From NCBI GenBank assembly GCA_937915755.1, contig CALGGR010000149.1, positions 1 through 64,000 of the forward strand: a stretch of DNA of 64,000 nt, given 5' to 3'. The position numbers and the translations under genes are program-made. Source of the DNA: an uncultured Fretibacterium sp. (GTDB taxonomy: Bacteria; Synergistota; Synergistia; Synergistales; Aminobacteriaceae). Within the stretch, counting starts at the first letter, position 1, and every line of letters begins with the position of its first letter. This document shows, piece by piece, positions 40,609-48,488 of the stretch. The notes beneath the pieces were generated by a model. The model did not search any database, had not been told where the DNA came from, and worked only from the letters and a program-made list of their open reading frames with translations.

Positions 40609-41064
40609 TTACTGTAAGACTATGCTCTCGAAAAGAACGTTGACTATCGGGGCTTCACCGCCTACATCAGGAAGCATTCGGTTGAGTGAACGCTTAATAT
40701 CGCCGGCGAACTGCAAAGTCCCTTCCGCGCTTGTGAGGTCGTCGTAGATTCTGTCTTTCACGAGCATGAAGACCTCGTTGCGTATCCTCATGAGCCAGCC
40801 GGGTGTCTGAATGAGAGCGGCCGCGCCTTCCTTTTCGGTAAGCTCAAGAGAGAGTCCGAAGCTTATGACGTGCCTTCCTGCTCCTGCGAGGTTGCTGGTG
40901 AACTCACCGATTGAGACGATTGGGCCGGGATCTTTGACGACTTTTGCTGTGCCGACGGCGTTGGTGTCTTCGGGTGCCATTGTTCGGCCAAGAATGAGTC
41001 CGCCTCCGAAGCCTGCTCCGAACATTACGAGTCCTACTACTGCGAAAATTAGTATGCGCTTCAC
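40609..41064 (-). CDS. fliL: Flagellar basal body-associated protein FliL
   Basis: A 151-residue single-pass protein. It has a membrane helix at about 4-28 (ILIFAVVGLVMFGAGFGGGL) and a periplasmic stomatin-like domain with GEFTSNLAGAGRHVISFGLS and the final NVLFESIVLQ. It supports stator function around MotAB. It begins two bases after the end of the PHP phosphatase gene, so that gene is translated within the same operon. Confidence 0.92.
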   Translation of the reverse strand: MKRILIFAVVGLVMFGAGFGGGLILGRTMAPEDTNAVGTAKVVKDPGPIVSIGEFTSNLAGAGRHVISFGLSLELTEKEGAAALIQTPGWLMRIRNEVFMLVKDRIYDDLTSAEGTLQFAGDIKRSLNRMLPDVGGEAPIVNVLFESIVLQ

Positions 41065-41066
41065 GT

Positions 41067-41792
41067 TTATGAATCCTCCCTGTGTGAAAATCCGATAAAT
41101 TTCTCTATTTTATCAACGTCCGTATTCAAGACAAGGCTTGTGTCAAAATTGCATCGTTCAATCAAGTCTATGGCTAAACTGAAATCTCCAACGCAGCTTG
41201 GGTCATGTGCATCTGAGCTTATTATCACGGGGACTTCATGCTTCATGCAGAGACCGAGCATCTTCCTGTAATTTTCCACGCAGTTCAGACGCTTGTCTGG
41301 CTTCTTGAACGAGCTGTTATTCACCTCGAGAGCAACATGATACTCCTTCGCCGCAGTCACCAGGCGTTCGTAGTCCAATGGCGTATGGTCGTCATCAGGG
41401 TGCGAGACGAAGCATACCTTGTCATTCTTCATGCAGGAAATCAAATTATTCGTGTTGCCTTCAACCCCCTCATTCTCGTAGCAGATCGTGTGTATCCCGA
41501 CAATAGCATAGTCCAGCATGTCAATGTATTTCTGAGAAAGTGAGAGCGTTCCGTCATTCAGCACGTTAATTTCCGAGCCGAACAACATTTTAACGCCGTA
41601 AAGCTCACGCGGTACAGCCGAGATATTGCCGTAGTAGAGCGGGTCAACAGTGCCGGGAACTCCCGGGGCATGTTCAGTTATCCCCAGCATTGAGAGTTTC
41701 CGTTCAGCCGCCGAAACAGCCATCTCACGGATTGTCCCGTAAGCATGGCCGCTCACTATCGTGTGTGTGTGAAGGTCTGCAACTATTTTCAT
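41067..41792 (-). CDS. PHP-domain phosphoesterase (YcdX-like)
   Basis: A 241-residue PHP protein. Metal-binding His and Asp residues are in order: DLHTHTIVSGHAYGT at 6-20, GITEHAPGVPG at about 37-47, GSEINVL at about 72, VGIHTIC at about 98, CFVSHPDDDH at about 127, and IISSDAHDPSCVGDF at about 197. Members of this group hydrolyse phosphate esters with a trinuclear metal site, and the substrate is unknown. The gene sits inside the flagellar operon between a HicB-type gene (gap two bases) and fliL (gap two bases), an unusual place. Confidence 0.87.
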   Translation of the reverse strand: MKIVADLHTHTIVSGHAYGTIREMAVSAAERKLSMLGITEHAPGVPGTVDPLYYGNISAVPRELYGVKMLFGSEINVLNDGTLSLSQKYIDMLDYAIVGIHTICYENEGVEGNTNNLISCMKNDKVCFVSHPDDDHTPLDYERLVTAAKEYHVALEVNNSSFKKPDKRLNCVENYRKMLGLCMKHEVPVIISSDAHDPSCVGDFSLAIDLIERCNFDTSLVLNTDVDKIEKFIGFSHREDS

Positions 41793-41794
41793 CG

Positions 41795-42163
41795 TTATTC
41801 ACCTAATATGTCTGGAACTCCCGCTTCTTTGCAGAGTTCGTTGACAGTATATTCGTCAAACTCTTCAGCCTTTTTCAGTGTTACATACTTCCCTTTGCCA
41901 TCGGTTAATATGTCATGATGTCCGCTGTGATTCTCAAAGCACGATTTATCTTCAAGCGGAAGCGATAAAGGCTCGGTTATTATGGTTGCTTGCGGAATCT
42001 CAAGCCCTTCCTCGTAATAGGTGAGTGCCATTTTCTTAGCGGCATCTATCAGGCATTCACGGCAGTCATCAAGGTCATCGCCCTCCGTAATAACGCCCGG
42101 CCATTCCAGCAGCTTCCCCATATATCCATGCTCCAACTTCATGTAACACGCTGTAAACTGCAC
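41795..42163 (-). CDS. HicB antitoxin fused to a HicA C-terminal remnant
   Basis: A 122-residue protein from a GTG at 42163 with GGAGGAG eight bases upstream. Residues 1-72 are a HicB domain (VQFTACYMKLEHGYMGKLLE, WPGVITEGDDLDDCRECLID, AAKKMALTYYEEG). It is clearly paralogous to the HicB at 42373. After about residue 75 the chain reads NHSGHHDILTDGKGKYVTLK and ELCKEAGVPDI, the C-terminal two-thirds of a HicA toxin (dsRNA-binding-like, with the G-x-H motif). The N-terminal basic part of HicA is missing. A deletion probably fused hicB to the tail of its own hicA. An active toxin seems unlikely. Confidence 0.65.
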   Translation of the reverse strand: MQFTACYMKLEHGYMGKLLEWPGVITEGDDLDDCRECLIDAAKKMALTYYEEGLEIPQATIITEPLSLPLEDKSCFENHSGHHDILTDGKGKYVTLKKAEEFDEYTVNELCKEAGVPDILGE

Positions 42164-42192
42164 TCTACATCTCCTCCTTGTACATGAGTTCC

Positions 42193-42383
42193 CTAGAATA
42201 TTGCCGGGATTCCTGCTTCCATGCACATTATGTTAGCCTCAATCCTAGTGAATGTATTATGTCGCCCAACAGGAACGCGCCTTCCATGCTTATTGATGAA
42301 TATTGTGTGATTTCCGCCCTCACGCAGCTTGAAGAAACCGTATCGCTTCAAGTGCCTGATATATCCCTGCGCTTAACTGACAT
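42193..42383 (-). pseudogene. hicA: hicA toxin gene, frameshifted
   Basis: The ATG at 42383 overlaps the stop of the upstream hicB. The frame reads MSVKRRD and then hits a stop. Two bases on, another frame continues IRHLKRYGFFKLREGGNHTI, then FINKHGRRVPVGRHNT and EANIMCMEAGIPAIF to a TAG at 42193. Removing an AT from GATATATC restores a normal HicA of about 62 residues with the GNH active-site motif. The TATATA run suggests dinucleotide slippage. As read, the toxin would be inactive. Confidence 0.75.
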
Positions 42384-42621
42384 TTGCCAGCAAAGCCTCT
42401 TTCTCAACCGCTATAGATATAGGCTTCACTATGAACGTCTCCTGCGGAATAGTCTCGCCGTTCTCATAGTATGCAAGTGCCATTTCCCGCGCAGCATCCT
42501 TCAGCATATATTCGCATTCGTCAAGGTCTTTCCCTGATGTAATTACGTTAGGCCACTCCAGAAGCTGACCCATATACCCATAACCCTCATCAAGTTTCGT
42601 GTAACACGCCGTAAACTGCAC
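42373..42621 (-). CDS. hicB: HicB-family antitoxin
   Basis: An 82-residue HicB from a GTG start behind AAGGAGGAG. The sequence VQFTACYTKLDEGYGYMGQL, LEWPNVITSGKDLDECEYML and KDAAREMALAYYENGETIPQ is the partly degraded RNase H-like fold of HicB. No C-terminal DNA-binding domain is attached, so it may not autoregulate. It starts 15 bases after motB, so it is expressed with the motor genes. Its own toxin gene directly downstream is frameshifted. A diverged copy lies at 41795-42163. Confidence 0.8.
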   Translation of the reverse strand: MQFTACYTKLDEGYGYMGQLLEWPNVITSGKDLDECEYMLKDAAREMALAYYENGETIPQETFIVKPISIAVEKEALLANVS

Positions 42622-42636
42622 TCTACCATCTCCTCC

Positions 42637-43365
42637 TTATCGTTTCGGGTACTGCGACAAGAACACAATCTCGACACGCCTGTTCAATGCCCTGTGTTCA
42701 CTCGTGTCATTGGGGACTATCGGCTGTGCGGAACTGAATCCCGTAGCCTGCAGCTTCACGGGGTCAAAACCTCCCTCGTTCTGCATATAGCTCGCGACTG
42801 CCGCTGCCCTCATTGCCGAAAGCCCCCAGTTGTCGCGGTAAATTCCTCCACGAAGTACTCCAGAGTCTGTGTGTCCTTCAACCGCCGCGAACGGCACTCT
42901 GTCCCTAACAAGCTCCGAAATCTTGAAGAGTGCCCGGCGACCTTCCGGCCTCAATTCCGCGCTTCCCGGCATGAACATGAACTGATCGCTTATTGAGACG
43001 GCAACCCCACGCTGGTTTATTGAGACTTGAATGTCCCTCGTCAAATTCTCAGAGCGAAGGAACGAATTTAGCGTGTATGCTACATGCCTCGTGTCGATCT
43101 CAACCCTCTCGCTCGCGCCCGGACTTGTTCCGACTTCACCGCTCTTGTTGGGGTCTGTTGACTCCTCCGTTGTTACGCCGCCCTTGAGTACCCCCAATGA
43201 GCCTCGCAACGACAGCAACGCCTTCTGGAACTTCTGCGAGTCAATCGAGGACATAGCGAACAGCAGTATGAAGAAACACAGTATGAGCGTAACCATGTCC
43301 CCGTATGTTCCCATGTAGAACGGTGCGGAAAGTCCGGGTTCTTCAGGCTTCTTCTGACGCGCCAT
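42637..43365 (-). CDS. motB: Flagellar motor stator protein MotB
   Basis: A 242-residue stator protein with one membrane helix near the N-terminus. The proton- or sodium-binding Asp lies in PFYMGTYGDMVTLILCFFIL at about 15-34. The OmpA-like peptidoglycan-binding domain spans about 110-240 and contains AAVEGHTDSG, NWGLSAMRAAAVASYMQ and HRALNRRVEIVFL. It anchors the stator to the cell wall. It is next to motA, four bases away. The ion used cannot be told reliably from these residues. Confidence 0.95.
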   Translation of the reverse strand: MARQKKPEEPGLSAPFYMGTYGDMVTLILCFFILLFAMSSIDSQKFQKALLSLRGSLGVLKGGVTTEESTDPNKSGEVGTSPGASERVEIDTRHVAYTLNSFLRSENLTRDIQVSINQRGVAVSISDQFMFMPGSAELRPEGRRALFKISELVRDRVPFAAVEGHTDSGVLRGGIYRDNWGLSAMRAAAVASYMQNEGGFDPVKLQATGFSSAQPIVPNDTSEHRALNRRVEIVFLSQYPKR

Positions 43366-43368
43366 AGT

Positions 43369-44142
43369 TTAGCCCTCCTCCTGATTGAATGCCTCGCGCA
43401 TTGCCGGGGGTAGGTAGACCTTCAGCTTCTCCTCAACGATTCTAGGGTTCTCTCCGGCCTGTATCGCAAGTATACCCTCGACCATTAGCTCCATCGCCTT
43501 CACTTCCTGCGCCGAACGTGCTGCAAGCTTTTTGCTTATGGGTGAACCGAACATGTTTGCCATCATTGAGCCGTACATCGTTGTTATGAGTGCGACCGCC
43601 ATTCCGGGACCAAGTGCATTAACGTCCGAAAGGTTACCCAACATTGCGATGAGTCCGATAAGCGTACCTATCATTCCGAAGGACGGCGCAAACTCCGTAA
43701 GGTTGTCGAAAACTGCCTTGTTCCCGCTGTGCCTGTCCTCGAAGTTCCCGATCTCAGTATCCAGTATCGCCCGCACTAACTCGGGGTCTGTTCCGTCAAC
43801 TACGAGCTGAATGGCTTTCCGCATGAAGTCGCTGTCAACTTCTGCAACATCAGCTTCAAGTGAGAGGAGACCTTCACGTCTAGCCTTCTCCGCAAAGCTC
43901 ACTATCATCTGCACCATTCCGACAAGGTCAGGCTCTTGGAACATAAATACGGTCTTCATGCAGCCGCCCATTGCTTTTAACCTTGCGCCGGGGTTGGAGA
44001 TTATCGTTGCTCCGATTGCTCCTCCGATTGTTATCATCAATGAGGGAATGTCGATGTATGCCCCGATGTTTCCGCCCGATGCCATTGACGCCACAACCAG
44101 AATCCATGTCGCTAGAAATCCTATGAGACTCGTTAAATCCAA
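43369..44142 (-). CDS. motA: Flagellar motor stator protein MotA
   Basis: A 257-residue stator channel protein with four membrane helices. The cytoplasmic loop between helices 2 and 3 carries the conserved charged residues that touch FliG. Key stretches are GGAIGATIISNPGARLKAMG, FAEKARREGLLSLEADVAEV, FGMIGTLIGLIAMLGNLSD and TTMYGSMMANMFGSPISKKL. It forms the MotA5MotB2 ion-driven stator. It lies between flbD and motB. Confidence 0.96.
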   Translation of the reverse strand: MDLTSLIGFLATWILVVASMASGGNIGAYIDIPSLMITIGGAIGATIISNPGARLKAMGGCMKTVFMFQEPDLVGMVQMIVSFAEKARREGLLSLEADVAEVDSDFMRKAIQLVVDGTDPELVRAILDTEIGNFEDRHSGNKAVFDNLTEFAPSFGMIGTLIGLIAMLGNLSDVNALGPGMAVALITTMYGSMMANMFGSPISKKLAARSAQEVKAMELMVEGILAIQAGENPRIVEEKLKVYLPPAMREAFNQEEG

Positions 44143-44166
44143 AGTGTATGCACCCCTGAAATTCTA

Positions 44167-44388
44167 TTATTCTGATGACTCGTCAGCCGTGTTAGCAATT
44201 ATGCAGGTATATCCCGCTGCTTTCCTGAACGCTATTATCTTCCTGTAAACGTCCTTCACTTTTTCCTTTACAACGTAACGATGACCATTGAGAAGACGCA
44301 GAACAGTGTCCGGCGTTACGTCAATAGTCTCTATCATGTCGGAATTGAGAAGGAATGCCTCCCCGTTCAGACGATGTACTTCAATCAT
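44167..44388 (-). CDS. flbD: FlbD/SwrD-type flagellar protein
   Basis: A 73-residue protein of the FlbD family. It has the sequence MIEVHRLNGEAFLLNSDMIE, then TIDVTPDTVLRLLNGHRYVV and KEKVKDVYRKIIAFRK, which fits throughout. In Bacillus the homologue SwrD raises motor power by supporting stators, consistent with its place directly ahead of motA. It appears to be the first gene of the operon. A minus-strand TATAAT lies about 45 bases upstream. Confidence 0.92.
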   Translation of the reverse strand: MIEVHRLNGEAFLLNSDMIETIDVTPDTVLRLLNGHRYVVKEKVKDVYRKIIAFRKAAGYTCIIANTADESSE

Positions 44389-44506
44389 TATTTTACAACG
44401 CCTTTCATTTGTTGGAATAATTCAGCTCAATATTATACGATTTTAACGGCAAAAAGCGATAAAATAATCACAAGAAAATTTTTCATGGAGGTGTAATCAT
44501 TTCATC

Positions 44507-45880
44507 ATGCCTGAAAATATCAATGAACTTTATAACCGGATAGACTTCCTCATTAACGGAGGAGCTGTGAAAACATTAACCGATTTTCTCACAGCCAGTA
44601 ACATCAACGCAGTAATCGCAGAACCCGGAGTCCCAGGCTTCCTCAACGTCATAGATGCAGCAGGACTCGTTCCACAATCTCTGACACTGAAGGACGAAAT
44701 CTCAACGCTGTTCCCGAAATCAGTCGCAAAAGAAGCATTCGAGCTTGATTATTCCGAAGAAGCTGAAGCCGTCAGAATCAGAGGATCACATTGGGAGCTT
44801 TATATTCTCCTCAAGAGCAAGCCCCAAAATCCTCAATCACTTCTCGCAGAGTTAAAGCCTTACGCCGGACTGATCATGCTATGGGAGACATCACGAAAAA
44901 TTTCCGACACAGAGAAGAAATTATCGCGCCTCTCGTACATGATACTCGCAACAAAAAGCACACTCGCGTCAATCTTCGAGCCTATGCCTTTGCAGTATTT
45001 CGCATCGTTCCTCGCCGACGTTCTTCAAGAGAGCCTCTTCCCGAAATCAATCGTGATTCTTAAAGACGAGGGAAGCTACCTCACAGTCTTCAACGGAAAA
45101 GCTGACAACATTCCCGAACGAAAAGGAATCTACGCATCGCAGATACTGCCGCCTACCCCCGTTGTCGTAAAGAGCGACTCGCCCGCTGAGGTAGTGCTTC
45201 CTGTCGCTGAAGGTGATTGCCGACTCTTCTGCCTCATTCAGTGGGAGGAACTTCCCGATGACCAGACGATGAACTTCCTCGAACTCTTGGGGAACCTCGC
45301 AGTCCGTGCAATAGCAATCAACAATCTCAGGGCACAGTCACGCCAGGCTGAGGCATCAATTTCCGCCGGAGAATTTACGGTGCTTTCGCTGTCGAACGTC
45401 CTGAAAGTCCTTCGCGGTGCTGAGGATAAGGGGAGATTCTTCTCGCTTCTTGTTGACATCTTCATGGAGCAGTGCAGAATGCAGAACTGTATCCTCGCAT
45501 CATGGAACAAATCCAGAAAAGGCTACACCATCTCTGGGCAGCGAAGAGGACACATAAAGGCTGAGGCAGATCCTACGCTTCTTCCGTCCCCTGAAGGCCC
45601 GGTGAAATCCGCAAGCATACCAGAATCTCATTATGACCTCGCGGAAATGAGTCCTGATTCCGTCTTCAAGTCATGGGGACTCGCAGGCTGCCCGTGGAAA
45701 GATGCCCTCAAAGAGTCATCGGCGAAGTACATTTTCCCAATCTGCGATAATGACTCGCTTGTCGGAATCATTGCGCTAGGTTCTGGAACGGAAGGAAGGT
45801 CTGCGCTCGATCGTTCACAGCTTGCGTCGCTACAGCTTATTGCACAGTTCGCCGCCTATGAGTTCAGGCGTTTCGACTAG
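44507..45880 (+). CDS. Unknown protein with GAF-like regions, first gene of the dxs operon
   Basis: A 457-residue cytoplasmic protein that I do not recognise as a named family. Two regions, about 150-280 (YFASFLADVLQESLFPKSIV, AIAINNLRAQ) and about 305-457 (FFSLLVDIFMEQCRMQNCIL, YIFPICDNDSLVGIIALGSG), have the helix, strand, final helix layout of GAF domains. The second closes with SQLASLQLIAQFAAYEFRR, a typical GAF end helix. The N-terminal 140 residues could be another sensor-like domain. No kinase, cyclase or HTH output domain is attached. It begins behind GGAGGTG and ends three bases before dxs. Confidence 0.5.
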   Translation: MPENINELYNRIDFLINGGAVKTLTDFLTASNINAVIAEPGVPGFLNVIDAAGLVPQSLTLKDEISTLFPKSVAKEAFELDYSEEAEAVRIRGSHWELYILLKSKPQNPQSLLAELKPYAGLIMLWETSRKISDTEKKLSRLSYMILATKSTLASIFEPMPLQYFASFLADVLQESLFPKSIVILKDEGSYLTVFNGKADNIPERKGIYASQILPPTPVVVKSDSPAEVVLPVAEGDCRLFCLIQWEELPDDQTMNFLELLGNLAVRAIAINNLRAQSRQAEASISAGEFTVLSLSNVLKVLRGAEDKGRFFSLLVDIFMEQCRMQNCILASWNKSRKGYTISGQRRGHIKAEADPTLLPSPEGPVKSASIPESHYDLAEMSPDSVFKSWGLAGCPWKDALKESSAKYIFPICDNDSLVGIIALGSGTEGRSALDRSQLASLQLIAQFAAYEFRRFD

Positions 45881-45883
45881 GAT

Positions 45884-47701
45884 ATGGACTTTCTGAAGAC
45901 TGGATTTACTCACAAGGATTTACTTGATATTGACGATGATAAACTTCCCTTGCTTGCTGACGAGGTGAGGGAAGTTATCATAGACACTGTGAAGAAGAAC
46001 GGCGGGCATTTAGGCTCATCGCTGGGTGTTGTCGAGCTTACCATTGCGATGCTGAAGGTCTTTGACCCCCTCAATGACAGGATAATCTTCGATGTCGGAC
46101 ATCAGTCTTACCCCTACAAGATACTCACAGACAGGTTCGACAAATTCCACACTCTGAGGCTCAAGGACGGAATCTCAGGTTTTCCGCGAAGGAGCGAGTC
46201 CCCATATGACCACTTCAACACGGGGCATTCAAGCACGTCAATCTCGGCGGCTTTGGGTTATGCAAAGGCACGCGATCTTCTCGGCGAAAAGAGGAACGTC
46301 ATTGCATTCATCGGTGATGCGTCGCTCATTAACGGTCTGGCATTCGAGGCACTGAATTACGTTCAGGAGACTCACACGAACGTCATCATCATTCTCAACG
46401 ACAACAGGCACTCAATAAGCAACAGGGTGGGAGGATTCTCGACGGTCTTGGCGGAATTATCTGCTCACACTTTGTATAGGGGCTTCAAGAATTTTCTCAG
46501 AAAGCATTTTCCGTCACAGAGCAGTACGAGCCTTCTTCCGCGCGCTAGAAATCTCCTCAAGGCATTCACGAGGCCGATAAACCTTTTCGACAAGCTGGGA
46601 ATAAAATACTGGGGGCCATTTGACGGCCATGACATACCGAACGCAATACGAATGATGACCCTCGCCAAGAACTACTACAGACCCGTAATCCTCCACTTCA
46701 ACACCATAAAGGGCAAAGGACTTCCAGAAGCCGAGAAAGACCCCACGAAGTATCACCAAGTATCGCCCGCAGGAGAAGTTAAAGGCCGGACATGGAGCGA
46801 AGCAGCCTCAGAGATTGCGGAGGAGCTTGCAATGAAGGACGAAAGGATCGTGTGTTTCACGGCGGCCATGATGACGGGTGTTAAGCTGGAGAAATTCTCG
46901 CGGAAATTCCCGGAACGCTTCTTCGATGTTGGGATTGCTGAGTCCCACATGCTCACTATGGCAGCTGGACTTGCGGCTGGGGGAATGCGTCCTTGGGTGT
47001 TCATATACTCGACATTCTTGCAGAGGGCGACGGATCAGCTCATGCACGATATTGCGCTTCAGAATCTTCCTGTCGTGATTATGGTTGACAGGGCGGGACT
47101 CTCAGGCTCTGACGGCGACACTCATCAAGGTATGCTCGACATCTCATGGGGGCGCGCTGTACCTAACCTTGAGATTTACGCACCATGCGATGAGGACTCA
47201 CTGAGGGAGTGCATGATTTATGCCTCAAAACGTAACGGGCCGACTCTTATTCGCTACCCTCGCGGGAAAATCCCTCCCGTGAAACTGAGCGTTGAGTCTA
47301 ACGGTGAGGGGATCGTTAAGATTCATGACGGTGAGAAGTGGGCGTTGCTTGGGAACGGTACGGGCGTGGGAATAATTCTCGATGCCAGAGACATGGCCGG
47401 GAATGAGGGCGTTGATGTTCCTGCAGTGTACGACGTTAGGAGGGTCAAGCCTGTTGATGCTGATGCTGTTGACGGTATATTGAGACGCTACAAAACTGTC
47501 GCAGTCGTTGAGGACAACTACATGGCCGGAGGTTTCGGCGAGGCTTTGGGGGCAATAATCGCTGAGGGAGGATACGGTACGAGGCTCTTGCGATTCGGGG
47601 TGCCTGACGTCTGCGTAAAACACGCCACTCAATCCGAACAGCGCGAACTCTATGGCCTAACAGCGCGGAACATCTTGGACAGCTACAAGAATGAAGAATA
47701 A
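45884..47701 (+). CDS. dxs: 1-deoxy-D-xylulose-5-phosphate synthase
   Basis: A 605-residue thiamin-diphosphate enzyme that joins pyruvate and glyceraldehyde 3-phosphate, the first step of the MEP isoprenoid pathway. It has the N-terminal GHLGSSLGVVELTIAM, IIFDVGHQSYPYKILTDR, and the ThDP motif GDASLINGLAFEALNYV. The middle section is GKGLPEAEKDPTKYHQ. The transketolase pyrimidine domain follows with FDVGIAESHMLTMAAGLAAG and RAGLSGSDGDTHQGMLD. The internal HFPSQSSTSLLPRARNLL stretch is slightly variable, as usual. It overlaps the tlyA start by 11 bases. Expression together with a GAF-like sensor is unusual. Confidence 0.96.
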   Translation: MDFLKTGFTHKDLLDIDDDKLPLLADEVREVIIDTVKKNGGHLGSSLGVVELTIAMLKVFDPLNDRIIFDVGHQSYPYKILTDRFDKFHTLRLKDGISGFPRRSESPYDHFNTGHSSTSISAALGYAKARDLLGEKRNVIAFIGDASLINGLAFEALNYVQETHTNVIIILNDNRHSISNRVGGFSTVLAELSAHTLYRGFKNFLRKHFPSQSSTSLLPRARNLLKAFTRPINLFDKLGIKYWGPFDGHDIPNAIRMMTLAKNYYRPVILHFNTIKGKGLPEAEKDPTKYHQVSPAGEVKGRTWSEAASEIAEELAMKDERIVCFTAAMMTGVKLEKFSRKFPERFFDVGIAESHMLTMAAGLAAGGMRPWVFIYSTFLQRATDQLMHDIALQNLPVVIMVDRAGLSGSDGDTHQGMLDISWGRAVPNLEIYAPCDEDSLRECMIYASKRNGPTLIRYPRGKIPPVKLSVESNGEGIVKIHDGEKWALLGNGTGVGIILDARDMAGNEGVDVPAVYDVRRVKPVDADAVDGILRRYKTVAVVEDNYMAGGFGEALGAIIAEGGYGTRLLRFGVPDVCVKHATQSEQRELYGLTARNILDSYKNEE

Positions 47702-48482
47702 GGAACGACTCGATAAATTACTGCCTGAACTTGGCCTCACTGAAACGAGGAACAAGGCTCAGGCTTTAATTATGGCCGGGAAAGTCCGGGTTAATGGTCA
47801 GGTAATCACGAAATCCGGCGCAATGTACGAGCGTGGAGTGAATATCACCGTCGATGATTCTCCTCAATGGGCAGGAAGAGGAGCGTTGAAACTCTTGCGG
47901 GCATTTGAGGTCTTCAATCTTAATGTTGCTGGAAAAACCTGTGCTGACTTCGGGGCTTCAACGGGGGGTTTCACTGATGTAATGCTCTCGAAAGGTGCGC
48001 GGAAAGTCTACGCTGTCGATGTAGGTTACGGCCAGCTCATATGGAGGCTCATGACTGATCCACGCGTCGTCGTAATGGATAGAACTAACGCACGCTATCT
48101 CACACACAATGATTTCCCTGAGAAGATAGAGTTTGCGGGCTGTGATGTCTCTTTCATATCGCTCAGGCTGATACTTCCAGTTCTTGATGATGTTTCGGAG
48201 GAGGCTGTCGTCCTGATAAAACCGCAGTTCGAGGCAGGAAGGGACAGAATTTCTCGCGGCGTAATCAGGGACAGGGCGATTCATGTTGAGGTCATCGAGG
48301 AAATTCTGAGCTTCATTCGTGAGAGTACGGGCTTCAAAATCAAGGGTCTCACATATTCCCCGATAAGAGGTCAAGAAGGGAACATAGAATTTTTGTGCCA
48401 CATTTCGCACGATGGGGAAGATGAAATTTTCAGCATTGATGGTATAGTTGACGAGGCACATCAATATACTAGGGGTGATTGA
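47691..48482 (+). CDS. tlyA: TlyA-family rRNA 2'-O-methyltransferase
   Basis: A 263-residue protein. It has an N-terminal S4 RNA-binding domain (ERLDKLLPELGLTETRNKAQ, ALIMAGKVRVNG at 4-40) and a FtsJ-like methyltransferase domain (GKTCADFGASTGGFTDVMLS at about 82-101, VYAVDVGYGQLIWRL, LIKPQFEAGRD). TlyA enzymes add 2'-O-methyl groups to 16S or 23S rRNA and influence capreomycin sensitivity. They were once called hemolysins. The Lys-Asp-Lys-Glu set cannot all be placed by eye, but K in AALIKPQFE and E follow the pattern. It overlaps dxs by 11 bases, a common pairing near isoprenoid genes. Confidence 0.92.
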   Translation: MKNKERLDKLLPELGLTETRNKAQALIMAGKVRVNGQVITKSGAMYERGVNITVDDSPQWAGRGALKLLRAFEVFNLNVAGKTCADFGASTGGFTDVMLSKGARKVYAVDVGYGQLIWRLMTDPRVVVMDRTNARYLTHNDFPEKIEFAGCDVSFISLRLILPVLDDVSEEAVVLIKPQFEAGRDRISRGVIRDRAIHVEVIEEILSFIRESTGFKIKGLTYSPIRGQEGNIEFLCHISHDGEDEIFSIDGIVDEAHQYTRGD

Positions 48483-48488
48483 GGTCAT

